A DNA stretch of 64,000 bases, from assembly GCF_009909195.1 (NCBI RefSeq), contig NZ_JAAAMU010000009.1, positions 186,001 to 250,000 on the forward strand, read 5' to 3'. Origin of the DNA: Paenibacillus sacheonensis (lineage in GTDB: Bacteria; Bacillota; Bacilli; Paenibacillales; Paenibacillaceae). The notes beneath the pieces are model-generated. The model saw nothing but the letters and a program-made list of their open reading frames with translations, was not told the origin of the DNA and did not search any database. Below are positions 15,624 through 23,635 of this stretch, in pieces; within the stretch, counting starts at the first letter, position 1; each line of letters opens with the position of its first letter. A program made the translations under genes and the position numbers.

Positions 15624-16943
15624 CTACTTCAGGTTCGCTTTTTGGTCCGCCCAGAACTGATCCCATTTCTTGAGGGTATCTTCTTCCGTCGCTTTGCCGA
15701 GCAGCAGCGATTGGCCGCTTTCCATCGCGACTTGGCCCCATTGGCCGATACCCGGGTATTTCGTGTTTGCTTTCAGGTTCACGAACTCGTCCGGCTTGCT
15801 GGCCATATCGAGCAGCGTTTTGTACATGTCCGTTTGGAAGAATGGATCTTTGCTAGCCGAAGTATGAATCGGAATCAGTGCCGTCTTCGTGGCGAAGTAC
15901 GTATTTTGTTCCGGACTCGACAGGAACGCGATCAGTTTGAATGCTTCGTCCTTGTGCTTGGAGTTTTTGGCGATACCCCAGCCGGCGCCGCCCGTCGCCG
16001 TGAACGACTTGCCGCTTGGACCCTTCGGCATCGGAGCCGTGCCGATCGTGTTGACGTCCATTTTCTCCATTAAGGACGGGATCGCATCCGGATCCTGCAG
16101 CAGGATGCCGGTTACGCCGGACGTAAACGCTTGAACCTGCTCTTGATAACCCCAGTTGATCGAGTCCTTCGGCGAGCCTTCTTTATACAGTTTCACATAC
16201 AAATCAAGCGCTTGCTTCGCTTCCGGCGTCGAGTACATCGACTTGCCGTCTTTCAGGAAGTTCGAATCGTCATGATCGATGTTGTCGAAGTTGTAGTTTT
16301 GAATCATCGCGTCCGGAACGCCGTTCGCGCCCGCTCCGCCCCGGAACGAAAAACCGTAACGGTTCTTGCTCGGATCCGTCAGCTTAATCGCGGCTGCCAC
16401 CATCTCTTCATAGTTCGTCGGCGGCTGGATGCCCTTCTCTTGGAACCAGTCTTTGCGGTAGAACATCTGACGCTGATACATGCCGTTCGTAACGAAATAC
16501 ACGTTATCGTTCAGCGAGGCGACCGATTTGGCAACGTCGACGACGGTCGCGTAATCCGGCCAGCTTTTCACGTAATCGTTCAGCGACTCCAGATAGCCGT
16601 TATTGGAAAACTCGGATATGGTGGAATCACGCACTTCCAATACGTCGAGCTCTTCTTTGGCGCCAAGAATCGTTTTGATCTTGTTGTCGGCTTGGTCAAA
16701 AGGAGGAGAGATCAGGTCGACCTTGATATTCGGATTGGCTGTTTCGAACTTGGCAATCATCTCTTGTAGCACCGCCGTGCGGGCCGGGCTCGTCAAGCTC
16801 TCGATCATGCGAAGCGTGACTTTCTTTCCTGAGCCTTCGTTGCTTCCCCCGTTGCCGTTGTCGCCGCAGCCCGCCAGAACACCCACGAGCAGTACGCCTG
16901 CAACCGCGCCAAGCAACATTTTTTTCTCTTTTTTTGCCGCCAT
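15624..16943 (-). CDS. Sugar-type ABC transporter solute-binding lipoprotein
   Basis: A 439-residue extracellular binding protein of family 1 (CUT1). It has a positive start, a hydrophobic run and the lipobox LAGC (Cys near 26). The mature domain opens with VTLRMIESLTSPARTAVLQEM and contains the usual GAGWGIAKNSKHKDEAFKLIAFL stretch. It captures the substrate for the two permeases downstream. ATG 16943 has GGAGG 8 bases upstream; earlier in-frame starts lack a signal peptide. Expression is probably under CcpA because a cre site sits in the promoter spacer. Confidence 0.92.
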   Translation of the reverse strand: MAAKKEKKMLLGAVAGVLLVGVLAGCGDNGNGGSNEGSGKKVTLRMIESLTSPARTAVLQEMIAKFETANPNIKVDLISPPFDQADNKIKTILGAKEELDVLEVRDSTISEFSNNGYLESLNDYVKSWPDYATVVDVAKSVASLNDNVYFVTNGMYQRQMFYRKDWFQEKGIQPPTNYEEMVAAAIKLTDPSKNRYGFSFRGGAGANGVPDAMIQNYNFDNIDHDDSNFLKDGKSMYSTPEAKQALDLYVKLYKEGSPKDSINWGYQEQVQAFTSGVTGILLQDPDAIPSLMEKMDVNTIGTAPMPKGPSGKSFTATGGAGWGIAKNSKHKDEAFKLIAFLSSPEQNTYFATKTALIPIHTSASKDPFFQTDMYKTLLDMASKPDEFVNLKANTKYPGIGQWGQVAMESGQSLLLGKATEEDTLKKWDQFWADQKANLK

Positions 16944-17035
16944 TGAAATAGCCTCCTTTTTTTTACAAGCCGTCAAACTGACTGCCGCGCATACACTCAT
17001 CATCCAAGCATATGCTCTGCCTGTCTGATAGGTAG

Positions 17036-17064
17036 ATTGTAAATGAAAGCGCTTTATATTTCAA
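17036..17064 (-). promoter_or_regulatory. Promoter of the ABC/PLP/GntR operon with embedded cre site
   Basis: On the minus strand TTGAAA (17059-17064) and TACAAT (17036-17041) are 17 bp apart. The spacer contains, on the plus strand, ATGAAAGCGCTTTATA (17043-17058), which fits the catabolite-responsive element consensus with one deviation at the end. CcpA bound there would block RNA polymerase. Confidence 0.75.
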
Positions 17065-17136
17065 TCCCATTTTCTTGCTTTTTTGAATTTTATTTTTTAT
17101 TCGACTAATCGCCAGGCAGCGCCGATCGCATCAACA

Positions 17137-17172
17137 ACAAAAACCGGAACCCCCATGCGAAGGGATTCCGGT
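17137..17172 (-). terminator. Terminator after the YgjP-like gene
   Basis: ACCGGAACCCCC and GGGATTCCGGT form the stem; a U-rich tail follows on the minus strand. It lies about 65 bp past the stop at 17237. Confidence 0.8.
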
Positions 17173-17236
17173 CTGCTGTTTTTCACGTCAATTATTGCGT
17201 TCGCATTGAAAGGCGAGCTCCATAAGGTTAAGCCCA

Positions 17237-17914
17237 TTAAAGCGTCATCGCCTGCCCGTACCGCGCCAAGAAGGCTTCCTTCTCCTTGTAGTCCGGCATG
17301 ACGCTGCCGACGCGTCTCCAGAAGGACCGGTCATGGTTCATATGCGTAAGGTGGCACAGCTCATGCACGATGACATAATCGATCACCTCGATCGGCGCCA
17401 TCGCCAGGCGGTAATTGAAGGTTAACTGCTTATTCGAGCTGCAGCTGCCCCATTTGGTGATGGACTCGACGATCTCGATCGACTTCGGCGTTACCTTCAG
17501 CTGCTTCTGATACATCGGGATGCGTTCCGACACGATCTTCTTGCAGCTTGCGAAATAAAACTTCTTGAGCCGCTGCCGCAGCTCTTCTTCATCCGCTGCC
17601 GCCGTGTCGATCAACTCGCTCAGCAAGCAGTATTTGCCCAGGTGGAGGAATTTGCGCTCCTCGTCGTCGTACTCTCTGATCTGCTGCGCTTCGCGGGCTC
17701 TCTCGATCGCGCGGAGCTGCTTCTCGATCCATTCCCCATGCTGTCTCGCCGCGGATTCGATCCGTTCGTCGATCGTTCCGTTAGGCGCCTTCACCGTAAT
17801 AAGTCCGGTCGGATTGATATGAATCGTAATCTTGCGTCCAGGTCCGTAAGCGACATGGCATTCGATGATTCGGTGCTCGAGTTGAATCTTCATGATCTCC
17901 ATACGCCCATCCAT
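17237..17914 (-). CDS. YgjP-like metal-dependent hydrolase (M48-related, DUF45)
   Basis: A 225-residue cytosolic protein. The zinc site is HELCHLTHMNHDRSFW (HExxH plus a later His), near residue 185, with the family's KWGSCSSNKQLTFNYRL just upstream. Homologues include YgjP and the protease partners in some restriction systems; their substrate is not settled. It lies 7 bp after the frameshifted gene at 17922-18792. Start codon choice is uncertain: ATG 17914 is listed, while in-frame ATGs at 17902 and 17893 also precede conserved sequence and none has a strong ribosome site. Confidence 0.85.
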   Translation of the reverse strand: MDGRMEIMKIQLEHRIIECHVAYGPGRKITIHINPTGLITVKAPNGTIDERIESAARQHGEWIEKQLRAIERAREAQQIREYDDEERKFLHLGKYCLLSELIDTAAADEEELRQRLKKFYFASCKKIVSERIPMYQKQLKVTPKSIEIVESITKWGSCSSNKQLTFNYRLAMAPIEVIDYVIVHELCHLTHMNHDRSFWRRVGSVMPDYKEKEAFLARYGQAMTL

Positions 17915-17921
17915 TTGATTG

Positions 17922-18792
17922 TCATTTCTTAACCAGCCTTCGGCTTAAGGATTCAAGCTCGTCCAACATCGCGGGGCGGCGCGGGTACTTCTCAATCAAG
18001 TGCCGGATCAATGCCATCGCTTCTTCCCTAGCCCCTGCATTGTAATAGCTTTTGAGCAGCTTGCATACGCCTTTATACTTTCGTCGTTCGGTTGCCGCCG
18101 CGGCTTCGTTCATAATGTAATGCTCGTAAATCATATACGTTTCCGCCGGAAACCTCGAAGCCAGCTGCTTGCCGTAATGCTCAATGAATATCGCATTGTC
18201 CTTCACCACATTCAACAGCCGCGGCCACTCGCCTGCGCCGCCAAGCAGCCCCGCAAATTGACTCGCCGCGTAAACTTTCGATAATTCATCAAGCACACCT
18301 GATTTACGCTGCTCCCATGTCCCGTCCGACTCGTAAAAAGTCCTTAATTTGGAGTAATACGAGCTTTCGCCACGCTTTAAAATCAGGAGAATCATCTCGA
18401 GCTGCTTTTCTTTGTCGCCAAGCTCTCCATAGATTTGTTCCAGATACTTCGCCCATGGAGTTGGCCTGCCATAAGGCTTATCCTGCTCGAGCGCCGCTTC
18501 GCAGAGTTCCTTCGCCTCATCATATCGATGATCCGACAATGCCCGATCCACCGCGATCACTCTGATATCCAGCACGTTCAGATGCTCTGTTCGATACCGC
18601 TTAGCCGCTTCCGGTCCGTCCAAGTGCTCGATGATGCCGTGCGTGATGACGAATCGATTCTTCCAGCAATGTATCCATGGCAGCGCAAACCCGATCGCAA
18701 GCGCCGTAGGGCAAGAATCCACGGTCGGAATTGCTGCGTATGAATGCCTTTAAGTCGCTCTTTACCGTTTCGAGGGATACTATTTTCAGCAT
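17922..18792 (-). pseudogene. Helical-repeat protein with apparent frameshift
   Basis: The natural start appears to be ATG 18792 (GGAG 7 bases upstream), giving MLKIVSLETVKSDLKAFIRS and on to CDRVCAAMDTLLEES. That frame runs into unrelated sequence and stops at 18601, while the neighbouring frame carries a convincing continuation (FVITHGIIEHLDGPEAAKRY) to 17922. One extra base near 18655-18665 would explain it: a mutation, a sequencing error or a rare +1 slip. The C-terminal two thirds are helical, TPR-like, and resemble the domain that follows SWIM zinc fingers (…AREEAMALIRHLIEKYPRRPAMLDELE). No SWIM motif is present. Function unknown. Confidence 0.6.
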
Positions 18793-18891
18793 CGGATCAC
18801 TCCGATATTTTATGAGAGTAGAGCGGCTATTTATAATGAATCCTAATCTGAAGTATAGTCGATGTCCGCCGAACCGCCAAACGTGAGAAGC

Positions 18892-18924
18892 AAAAAGCAA
18901 CCCGACCAAGCGAGGTCGGGTTGC
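18892..18924 (-). terminator. Terminator of the pspA-ydjGHI-like operon
   Basis: GCAACCCGACC and GGTCGGGTTGC form an 11-bp stem with a 6-nt loop; five U follow on the minus strand. It lies about 100 bp after the ydjI-like gene. Confidence 0.85.
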
Positions 18925-19021
18925 TTGCTTAGTTTGGTAGGCTCGTGCGGCGTATCCTCGCAGCAGCATGCTCGCGAGGGGAGCACATCCCCCTATTTCC
19001 CTCAGCCTTGCCGAACTTCGC

Positions 19022-20041
19022 CTAACCCAGCTTCTGACCGCAGTTCGGGCAGAAATTCGCTCCTTCGTTCTTGGCTCCGCAGTTGGGACAGAAGTTCGGC
19101 TTCTTGCCGCCTTCCGCGGACGAAGGCGACGGCGCCGTTGAAGCCGCACCTTTATCCGCCTCGGATTGCCGCTGCTCGCCGCCGCCGGAATCCTGACCGC
19201 GGTTCATGTTCTTCATCATTTCATTGGCCATGTTCATGCCCATCATCATGCCGGCCATATCCGCGGCAGCGCCGCCACCGTGCACTTTACCGGATGCAAT
19301 GCCGTCCGTCATGCTCACCTGCTGGTACTTCTGCAGATTGCCGATCATCTCATGCGAAGCGGTCTTCGTGATCATATCCTGGATTTCCTGCGGATAATTG
19401 AAGCTCATGACCTGGAAGCCCGTGATCGCGATGCCGATGTCCATCATTTGCATGTCCAGATCCTCGCGAATGCCATTCGCGATATCGAAGGCGTTCGCCT
19501 GCAAATTGAACATGTCCTTGCCTTCTCGGCTGATCCACTTCATCAAGAGCTGATCCAGCACGGCCGTCATCCGGATTTTGACATCCTCGACCAAGTAGCT
19601 TTGTTTGATCCCCGCGATCTGATCGATCAGGGCCATGTAATCGCTCACCTTGAAGTTGAACGTGCCGTTGGCGCGAATCGGCATGCCGCCCGGAAGCTGC
19701 GGCGTCGGGATCAGGATCGGACTCTGCGTGCCCCAGCGAACGGTAAACTCCTTCGTGTTCACGAACAGCACCTCGACCCGCATCCCGCTGTTGAATCCGA
19801 ACTTAAACCCTTTCAGCGTCGACAGGAACGGAATAATGTCCGAATCGACATTGAACGAGCCTTCGTCCTTGAAGACCCCCTCGACCTTGCCGTTATTCAA
19901 GAAGACGGCATCCTGCCCGGCGCGGATAATAAGCTTGCTGCCCTTCTTGATCTCCTGGTTGCTCCACTTCCAGAAAATCATATCGTCTCTGAACTCTTCC
20001 CATTCCACCACGTTTGCGAATTGATTCCCGAAAAGCCCCAT
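19022..20041 (-). CDS. SPFH-domain protein with zinc ribbon (YdjI-like)
   Basis: A 339-residue protein. Residues 1-240 are an SPFH-type domain of the virion-core/YdjI group (MGLFGNQFANVVEWEEFRDD... opening). A Met-rich segment (MAGMMMGMNMANEMMKNMNR) and a flexible acidic linker follow, and a C-terminal double CxxC zinc ribbon closes it (FCPNCGAKNEGANFCPNCG). In Bacillus subtilis YdjI is encoded with PspA, YdjG and YdjH, and the proteins work in envelope-stress response at membrane microdomains. The same order is preserved here, which makes the call firm although the precise activity is not known. Confidence 0.9.
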   Translation of the reverse strand: MGLFGNQFANVVEWEEFRDDMIFWKWSNQEIKKGSKLIIRAGQDAVFLNNGKVEGVFKDEGSFNVDSDIIPFLSTLKGFKFGFNSGMRVEVLFVNTKEFTVRWGTQSPILIPTPQLPGGMPIRANGTFNFKVSDYMALIDQIAGIKQSYLVEDVKIRMTAVLDQLLMKWISREGKDMFNLQANAFDIANGIREDLDMQMMDIGIAITGFQVMSFNYPQEIQDMITKTASHEMIGNLQKYQQVSMTDGIASGKVHGGGAAADMAGMMMGMNMANEMMKNMNRGQDSGGGEQRQSEADKGAASTAPSPSSAEGGKKPNFCPNCGAKNEGANFCPNCGQKLG

Positions 20042-20097
20042 GTCATTCCCATCCCTTCTATGTTCCGTATTCGACTCGTTCGCGCGATATCGTTTGA

Positions 20098-20901
20098 CTA
20101 AAACGAACCTCTGCTTCCGCTATGCGAGGAACCTCCGCCGGTGGTCCCTCCGCCGCCCCCTCTGGAGCCACTGCCGTTGTTCTTCGGAATCTTGGTCTTG
20201 GTCACCGTCGTCCGGATATACTGGTCCGCATGCTCCAATACGCCCGACGTGCCTCGATTCTCGTACGTTGCTCCGCTCACGGTTACCCGGCCGCCGGAAC
20301 GGTAGACCATGACCGTGACGATAATTCCGCCAATGATTAAGGCCGCCCCCAGTTGGAACCACAGGGCAAACAAGATATTATCCGGATTTACGCCGGGCTT
20401 ATACCCCATGTAGGTGTAAGAAAGCGTAATGTACCTTTCAAAGGCCTTCGCATATTCGGCGCGCGTCAGATCCGGCGTCATTTTGCTGCGAATCTTATCC
20501 AGCCTGCTGTCGTCGAGGGCGGTTTCCGCCTTGCCGAAGCCGGCCAAGTACACCTCCCGATTCCTCATGTCCATCGTCAGAATGACGGCATTGCCGTGGG
20601 GCTTGTCGTATCCTGGTGCCTGGTCGTCGTAGAAATTCTCCGTCTTCAGCTGGACGTCTTGGTTCTCCGCGTTGGTGGATGTAAGAATAATAATGTCCGT
20701 CTCTCTCTTGGCCCCGTACCGATTCGCCAATGCATTCAGTTCATCCCACTCCTGCTGCGTGAGTAGATTGGCTTTATCGTAGATCAGATTCTTCGTCTCG
20801 CTCCCGGCTTCGGCCGCTTCCGAATGGCCGGGAATCGCCAAGGCTGCCGCGCAGACGACGAACATCAAGAGGGCAGCGAGCAACGTAAACGGTCTTCTCA
20901 T
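20098..20901 (-). CDS. TPM-domain membrane protein (YdjH-like)
   Basis: A 267-residue protein. A signal peptide (MRRPFTLLAALLMFVVCAAALAIP is split here as two parts: MRRPFTLLAA then LLMFVVCAAALAIP) leads to an extracytoplasmic TPM domain (LLTQQEWDELNALANRYGAK...VEIY-like core), then one membrane helix near residue 190 and a C-terminal tail rich in Gly and Ser (GGGGGTTGGGSSHSGSRGSF). ATG 20901 overlaps the ydjG-like stop as ATGA, so the two are translationally coupled. TPM proteins are linked with membrane stress and photosystem repair in other organisms; in this operon the role is membrane integrity. Confidence 0.88.
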   Translation of the reverse strand: MRRPFTLLAALLMFVVCAAALAIPGHSEAAEAGSETKNLIYDKANLLTQQEWDELNALANRYGAKRETDIIILTSTNAENQDVQLKTENFYDDQAPGYDKPHGNAVILTMDMRNREVYLAGFGKAETALDDSRLDKIRSKMTPDLTRAEYAKAFERYITLSYTYMGYKPGVNPDNILFALWFQLGAALIIGGIIVTVMVYRSGGRVTVSGATYENRGTSGVLEHADQYIRTTVTKTKIPKNNGSGSRGGGGGTTGGGSSHSGSRGSF

Positions 20902-21941
20902 AGGAACCCGCCTCCCATCGTCCAGGAGACGATCTTTAATGCCACGAAGGACACGGCGGATATCCCCGCAAACCATGCCGCTACCTTCGCCTTGCTGATC
21001 GGAGGCTTGCCTACGACTTTGCCCGTCTGGCCATTCATGGCGAACGTATACTCCGCCCGGTTAAAGTTGTACCTCACCATCCATACGGGAAGGAGCACGT
21101 AATCGGCCCGCTTCATGGTCGTATCCACTTGCTTGTCGATGTAGCTGACGTTCGTATAGCCGGATACGGTCGAAGAAATAAAGGCGTCGACGTAGGCACT
21201 GGTTTTTTCTTTGGCCCGCGGAAATAGCTGTTCGTCGTCGTAGCTGTATTTCTCCGCCAGATAGCCGGCCAGATAAGGCGTCTTGAATGCCTTCAGCTGA
21301 TCGTACGGGAACGGCTCCAGTTTATCCATCAGCGCGTCGTTCATTTTCTCCGAGGCGTCCAGCGGCAGCCGGACGTAGTCCACTTGAATCTTGCGATAGA
21401 TGCTGTAATGCTGCGTCTCCGTAATTCTGTAGTCGCCTTGCGTATAGATCCTGACCTTGGTTCCCTGCGCCTGCACCTCGATGTCGTTATGCAGATCGTA
21501 TAACCAGAAGGGGACATAGATTCCGGTAATGCCCGTAACCCGGTCCGCCGACATGAAGCCGCGAGGCGTAAGCAGGCCGTTCCTGCACCATTTCTTGAAC
21601 GCCTTCATCGCCGCTTCCTTGGCAATCGTGAAGGGAATCACCATCACGGGAGCAAACTGGCCGGACAGACGATCGCTCAGCACCACGGCCGAGCCGCAAA
21701 AGCTGCATGAGGTCGCGCTGGTCTCCGGTTCGGTCACGATGACGGCGCCGCAGCTGGTGCAATGGTACTCCTTCACGTCCTGTTCCGTGAACGTCTGGCT
21801 CTTCAGCGGATCCATCATTTGCTCGATATTATCCTGCCGGCCGCAGCCGGGGCAGGACAATGTGCCCGCAGCCGCATCGAAAACCATGCCGCTGCCGCAA
21901 TTGGGACACTTATACTCGATAACCGCCTCCACGCCGCTCAC
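20898..21941 (-). CDS. Zinc-ribbon membrane protein (YdjG-like)
   Basis: A 347-residue protein with two N-terminal zinc ribbons (YKCPNCGSGMVFD...CPGCGRQ and YHCTSCGAVIV...SCSFCGSAVV), a long beta-rich middle part (residues 80-300) and one C-terminal membrane helix. This matches YdjG of Bacillus subtilis, which recruits the associated SPFH and PspA-system proteins to the membrane. The GTG start overlaps the pspA stop (GTGA), so translation is coupled. The order pspA, ydjG, ydjH, ydjI is complete. Confidence 0.88.
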   Translation of the reverse strand: MSGVEAVIEYKCPNCGSGMVFDAAAGTLSCPGCGRQDNIEQMMDPLKSQTFTEQDVKEYHCTSCGAVIVTEPETSATSCSFCGSAVVLSDRLSGQFAPVMVIPFTIAKEAAMKAFKKWCRNGLLTPRGFMSADRVTGITGIYVPFWLYDLHNDIEVQAQGTKVRIYTQGDYRITETQHYSIYRKIQVDYVRLPLDASEKMNDALMDKLEPFPYDQLKAFKTPYLAGYLAEKYSYDDEQLFPRAKEKTSAYVDAFISSTVSGYTNVSYIDKQVDTTMKRADYVLLPVWMVRYNFNRAEYTFAMNGQTGKVVGKPPISKAKVAAWFAGISAVSFVALKIVSWTMGGGFL

Positions 21942-22657
21942 CTCGACCTTAATCTCTCTTTGATTGCCGCAAGCTCCTCTTCTGCGCTGATCGGAGCGGC
22001 CTCGGCGCTGCCCGGTCGACCTCCCGAGCCCTCCGCTTCCTTGGCAAGCTGCGCCTGCGCGATCAATGCGTCCAAATCGTCTTCCTCGGTCCCGCCCCTA
22101 AGCTCGGCGAGCGCCATCGCTTCGTTTAACGCCTGGTTCGCCTTCTCTTCCAACGCGTCGAAAGAAGCGCTCGCCTTGTCCGCGGCCCGATTGCCGCCGT
22201 TAACGTGCTGCTGCGTCTTGGCTTCCGCCATCTTGCCCTTCAGCTCCGCATGCCGCGCTTCCAGCTGCGACAGATCGGACACGAGCTTATCCTGCATCTG
22301 TTTCATCAACGCCGCTTTTGCCGAAGCACGGTCGTGCGCGACCTGCAGCTCGTCAAGCTGCTCGGTTTGCTTTGATTTGGCTGCCAAAAATTGGAGCGCC
22401 CGATCATCATCGCCCGACTCCGCCGACTTCTCGGCATAGCGCTGCAGCTTCTTGATCTCGGCCCTGCATTCGTCCAAGGCCCGCCTGGCTCTGTCCACCT
22501 CGAGCAGCACCGAAGCCGTCTCCGCTTTCACGCCGCCCAGATCGCTAGACAAGCGCTGCATGTACGCGTTCACGGCCCTCTCCGGATCGTCCGCCTTGTC
22601 CAGCAACCCGTGCATATTGGCTTTCATTACGTCCCTGAACCTTGCCAGCATTCCCAT
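21938..22657 (-). CDS. pspA: Phage-shock protein A homologue (PspA/IM30)
   Basis: A 239-residue almost fully helical coiled-coil protein of the PspA/IM30/ESCRT-III-like family. It opens with MGMLARFRDVMKANMHGLLDKADDPERAVNAYMQRL, a typical amphipathic start and helix alpha-1 of this family. It polymerises on damaged membranes and preserves the proton gradient. It is the first gene of a four-gene operon with ydjG-, ydjH- and ydjI-like genes, all with overlapping or close-set starts. ATG 22657 follows AAGGGGAG. In Bacillus subtilis the operon belongs to the sigma-W regulon; a weak candidate for such a promoter (CGAAAG then CGTA) is visible near 22690-22712 but is not convincing. Confidence 0.93.
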   Translation of the reverse strand: MGMLARFRDVMKANMHGLLDKADDPERAVNAYMQRLSSDLGGVKAETASVLLEVDRARRALDECRAEIKKLQRYAEKSAESGDDDRALQFLAAKSKQTEQLDELQVAHDRASAKAALMKQMQDKLVSDLSQLEARHAELKGKMAEAKTQQHVNGGNRAADKASASFDALEEKANQALNEAMALAELRGGTEEDDLDALIAQAQLAKEAEGSGGRPGSAEAAPISAEEELAAIKERLRSR

Positions 22658-22718
22658 TACGAGCTCCCCTTTCCAAAGCCTGCCATTACGTCCTATTCTA
22701 CCTTACTTTCGAAAAGGG

Positions 22719-22745
22719 AAAAAGCCAGCCGAATTCGGCTGGCTT
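22719..22745 (-). terminator. Terminator of the small HTH gene
   Basis: AGCCAGCC and GGCTGGCT around GAATTC, followed by five U on the minus strand, 20 bp after the stop of the small HTH gene and just upstream of pspA. Confidence 0.85.
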
Positions 22746-22765
22746 CTCATGCCCGACAGTTGGGA

Positions 22766-22987
22766 TTACTTCACTAACGCCTCGATCTCGCTCTTCAATA
22801 GAAGGTACCGGTGAACGCTTCTCATGATCGGCACTTTGGTAAGGCTGTTCTTGTCCGCATAGGTCTTCATTTGATCTTTCGACAGACCCAGCATGTTCCC
22901 TGCTTCCGTAACGGTCAAGACGACTTCGTTGCTTGTCGCGTTAAAGGTCTTCTTTACTTTCTGATTCCAGTCTTCAAATGCTTGCAT
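22766..22987 (-). CDS. Small excisionase/MerR-like DNA-binding protein
   Basis: A 73-residue protein. The segment VVLTVTEAGNMLGLSKDQMKTYADKNSLTKVPI reads as a single winged helix-turn-helix of the excisionase/MerR type. No effector domain follows. ATG 22987 is used (AGGAAAGG 12 bases upstream, a slightly long gap); the TTG four codons earlier would have no spacing. No integrase gene is nearby, so a role in phage excision is unlikely. Function unknown. Confidence 0.7.
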   Translation of the reverse strand: MQAFEDWNQKVKKTFNATSNEVVLTVTEAGNMLGLSKDQMKTYADKNSLTKVPIMRSVHRYLLLKSEIEALVK

Positions 22988-23176
22988 CGTTCGGCGCAAC
23001 CTTTCCTGCTCGTAGACAGTCCGTTTTTGGCTTTATACTTCTAGTATAGCAGAAATCCGGGTTTTCTCCTAAACCGGAATGGTCGACTCCTTTGAATGCC
23101 GAAGGCGTTTTTAGATTTCCTTGAAAAGGTAATGATACGAATAGCATCATAAATCGAAGTCTAAAATCTGGAGGCC

Positions 23177-23575
23177 ATGATGGGAAAAGTCGTGCATTTC
23201 GAAATTCACGTCGACGATATGGAGCGTGCCAAGGCGTTTTACGGAGAGGTATTCGGGTGGACCTACGAGGATTGGAGCGGTTATGCCGGCATGCCTTATT
23301 GGGGAGCGATAACGGGCGACCCGGGCGCGATGGGAATCAACGGCGCTCTGATGCAGCGCAAAGGCCCTTCCCCGCAGCAAGGCCAGCCTCTGAACGGGTA
23401 TGCCTGTACCCTGGGCGTCGGGGACTACGATGCGACGGAAGCCAAAATCCTTGCGCATGGAGGCAAGCTCGCTTTGGCCAAATACGCATTGCCGGGGATG
23501 GCCTGGCAAGGGTATTACATCGACACGGAAGGCAATACCTTCGGCATTCACCAGCCGGATTTGAAAGCCAAATAG
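23177..23575 (+). CDS. VOC-family (glyoxalase/bleomycin-resistance fold) protein
   Basis: A 132-residue protein with two beta-alpha-beta-beta-beta modules of the vicinal oxygen chelate superfamily. It opens with VHFEIHVDDMERAKAFYGEVFGW and ends GYYIDTEGNTFGIHQPD, both typical of the VOC core. Metal-binding His/Glu residues are plausible (H in VHFEIH, and FGIHQ) but the substrate is unknown. It stands alone on the plus strand. GGAGG lies directly before the tandem ATGs; the second ATG (23180) has the better spacing. Confidence 0.85.
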   Translation: MMGKVVHFEIHVDDMERAKAFYGEVFGWTYEDWSGYAGMPYWGAITGDPGAMGINGALMQRKGPSPQQGQPLNGYACTLGVGDYDATEAKILAHGGKLALAKYALPGMAWQGYYIDTEGNTFGIHQPDLKAK

Positions 23576-23601
23576 ATTGCCGCGCCCGTTCGGCGCAGAC
23601 G

Positions 23602-23628
23602 AAAGCCCGGCCGCGTGCGGTCGGGCTT
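23602..23628. terminator. Bidirectional terminator between VOC and lipoprotein genes
   Basis: AAGCCCGGCCGC and GCGGTCGGGCTT pair over about 11 bp. It sits between two convergent genes, 26 bp after one stop and 8 bp from the other, with modest U-rich tails. Confidence 0.7.
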
Positions 23629-23635
23629 CTCGTTG

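Noticed and set aside
22690-22712. Sigma-W type promoter for pspA
   Set aside because: The -35 (CGAAAG) deviates from TGAAAC and the spacing is one base short, so it was not listed as a feature.
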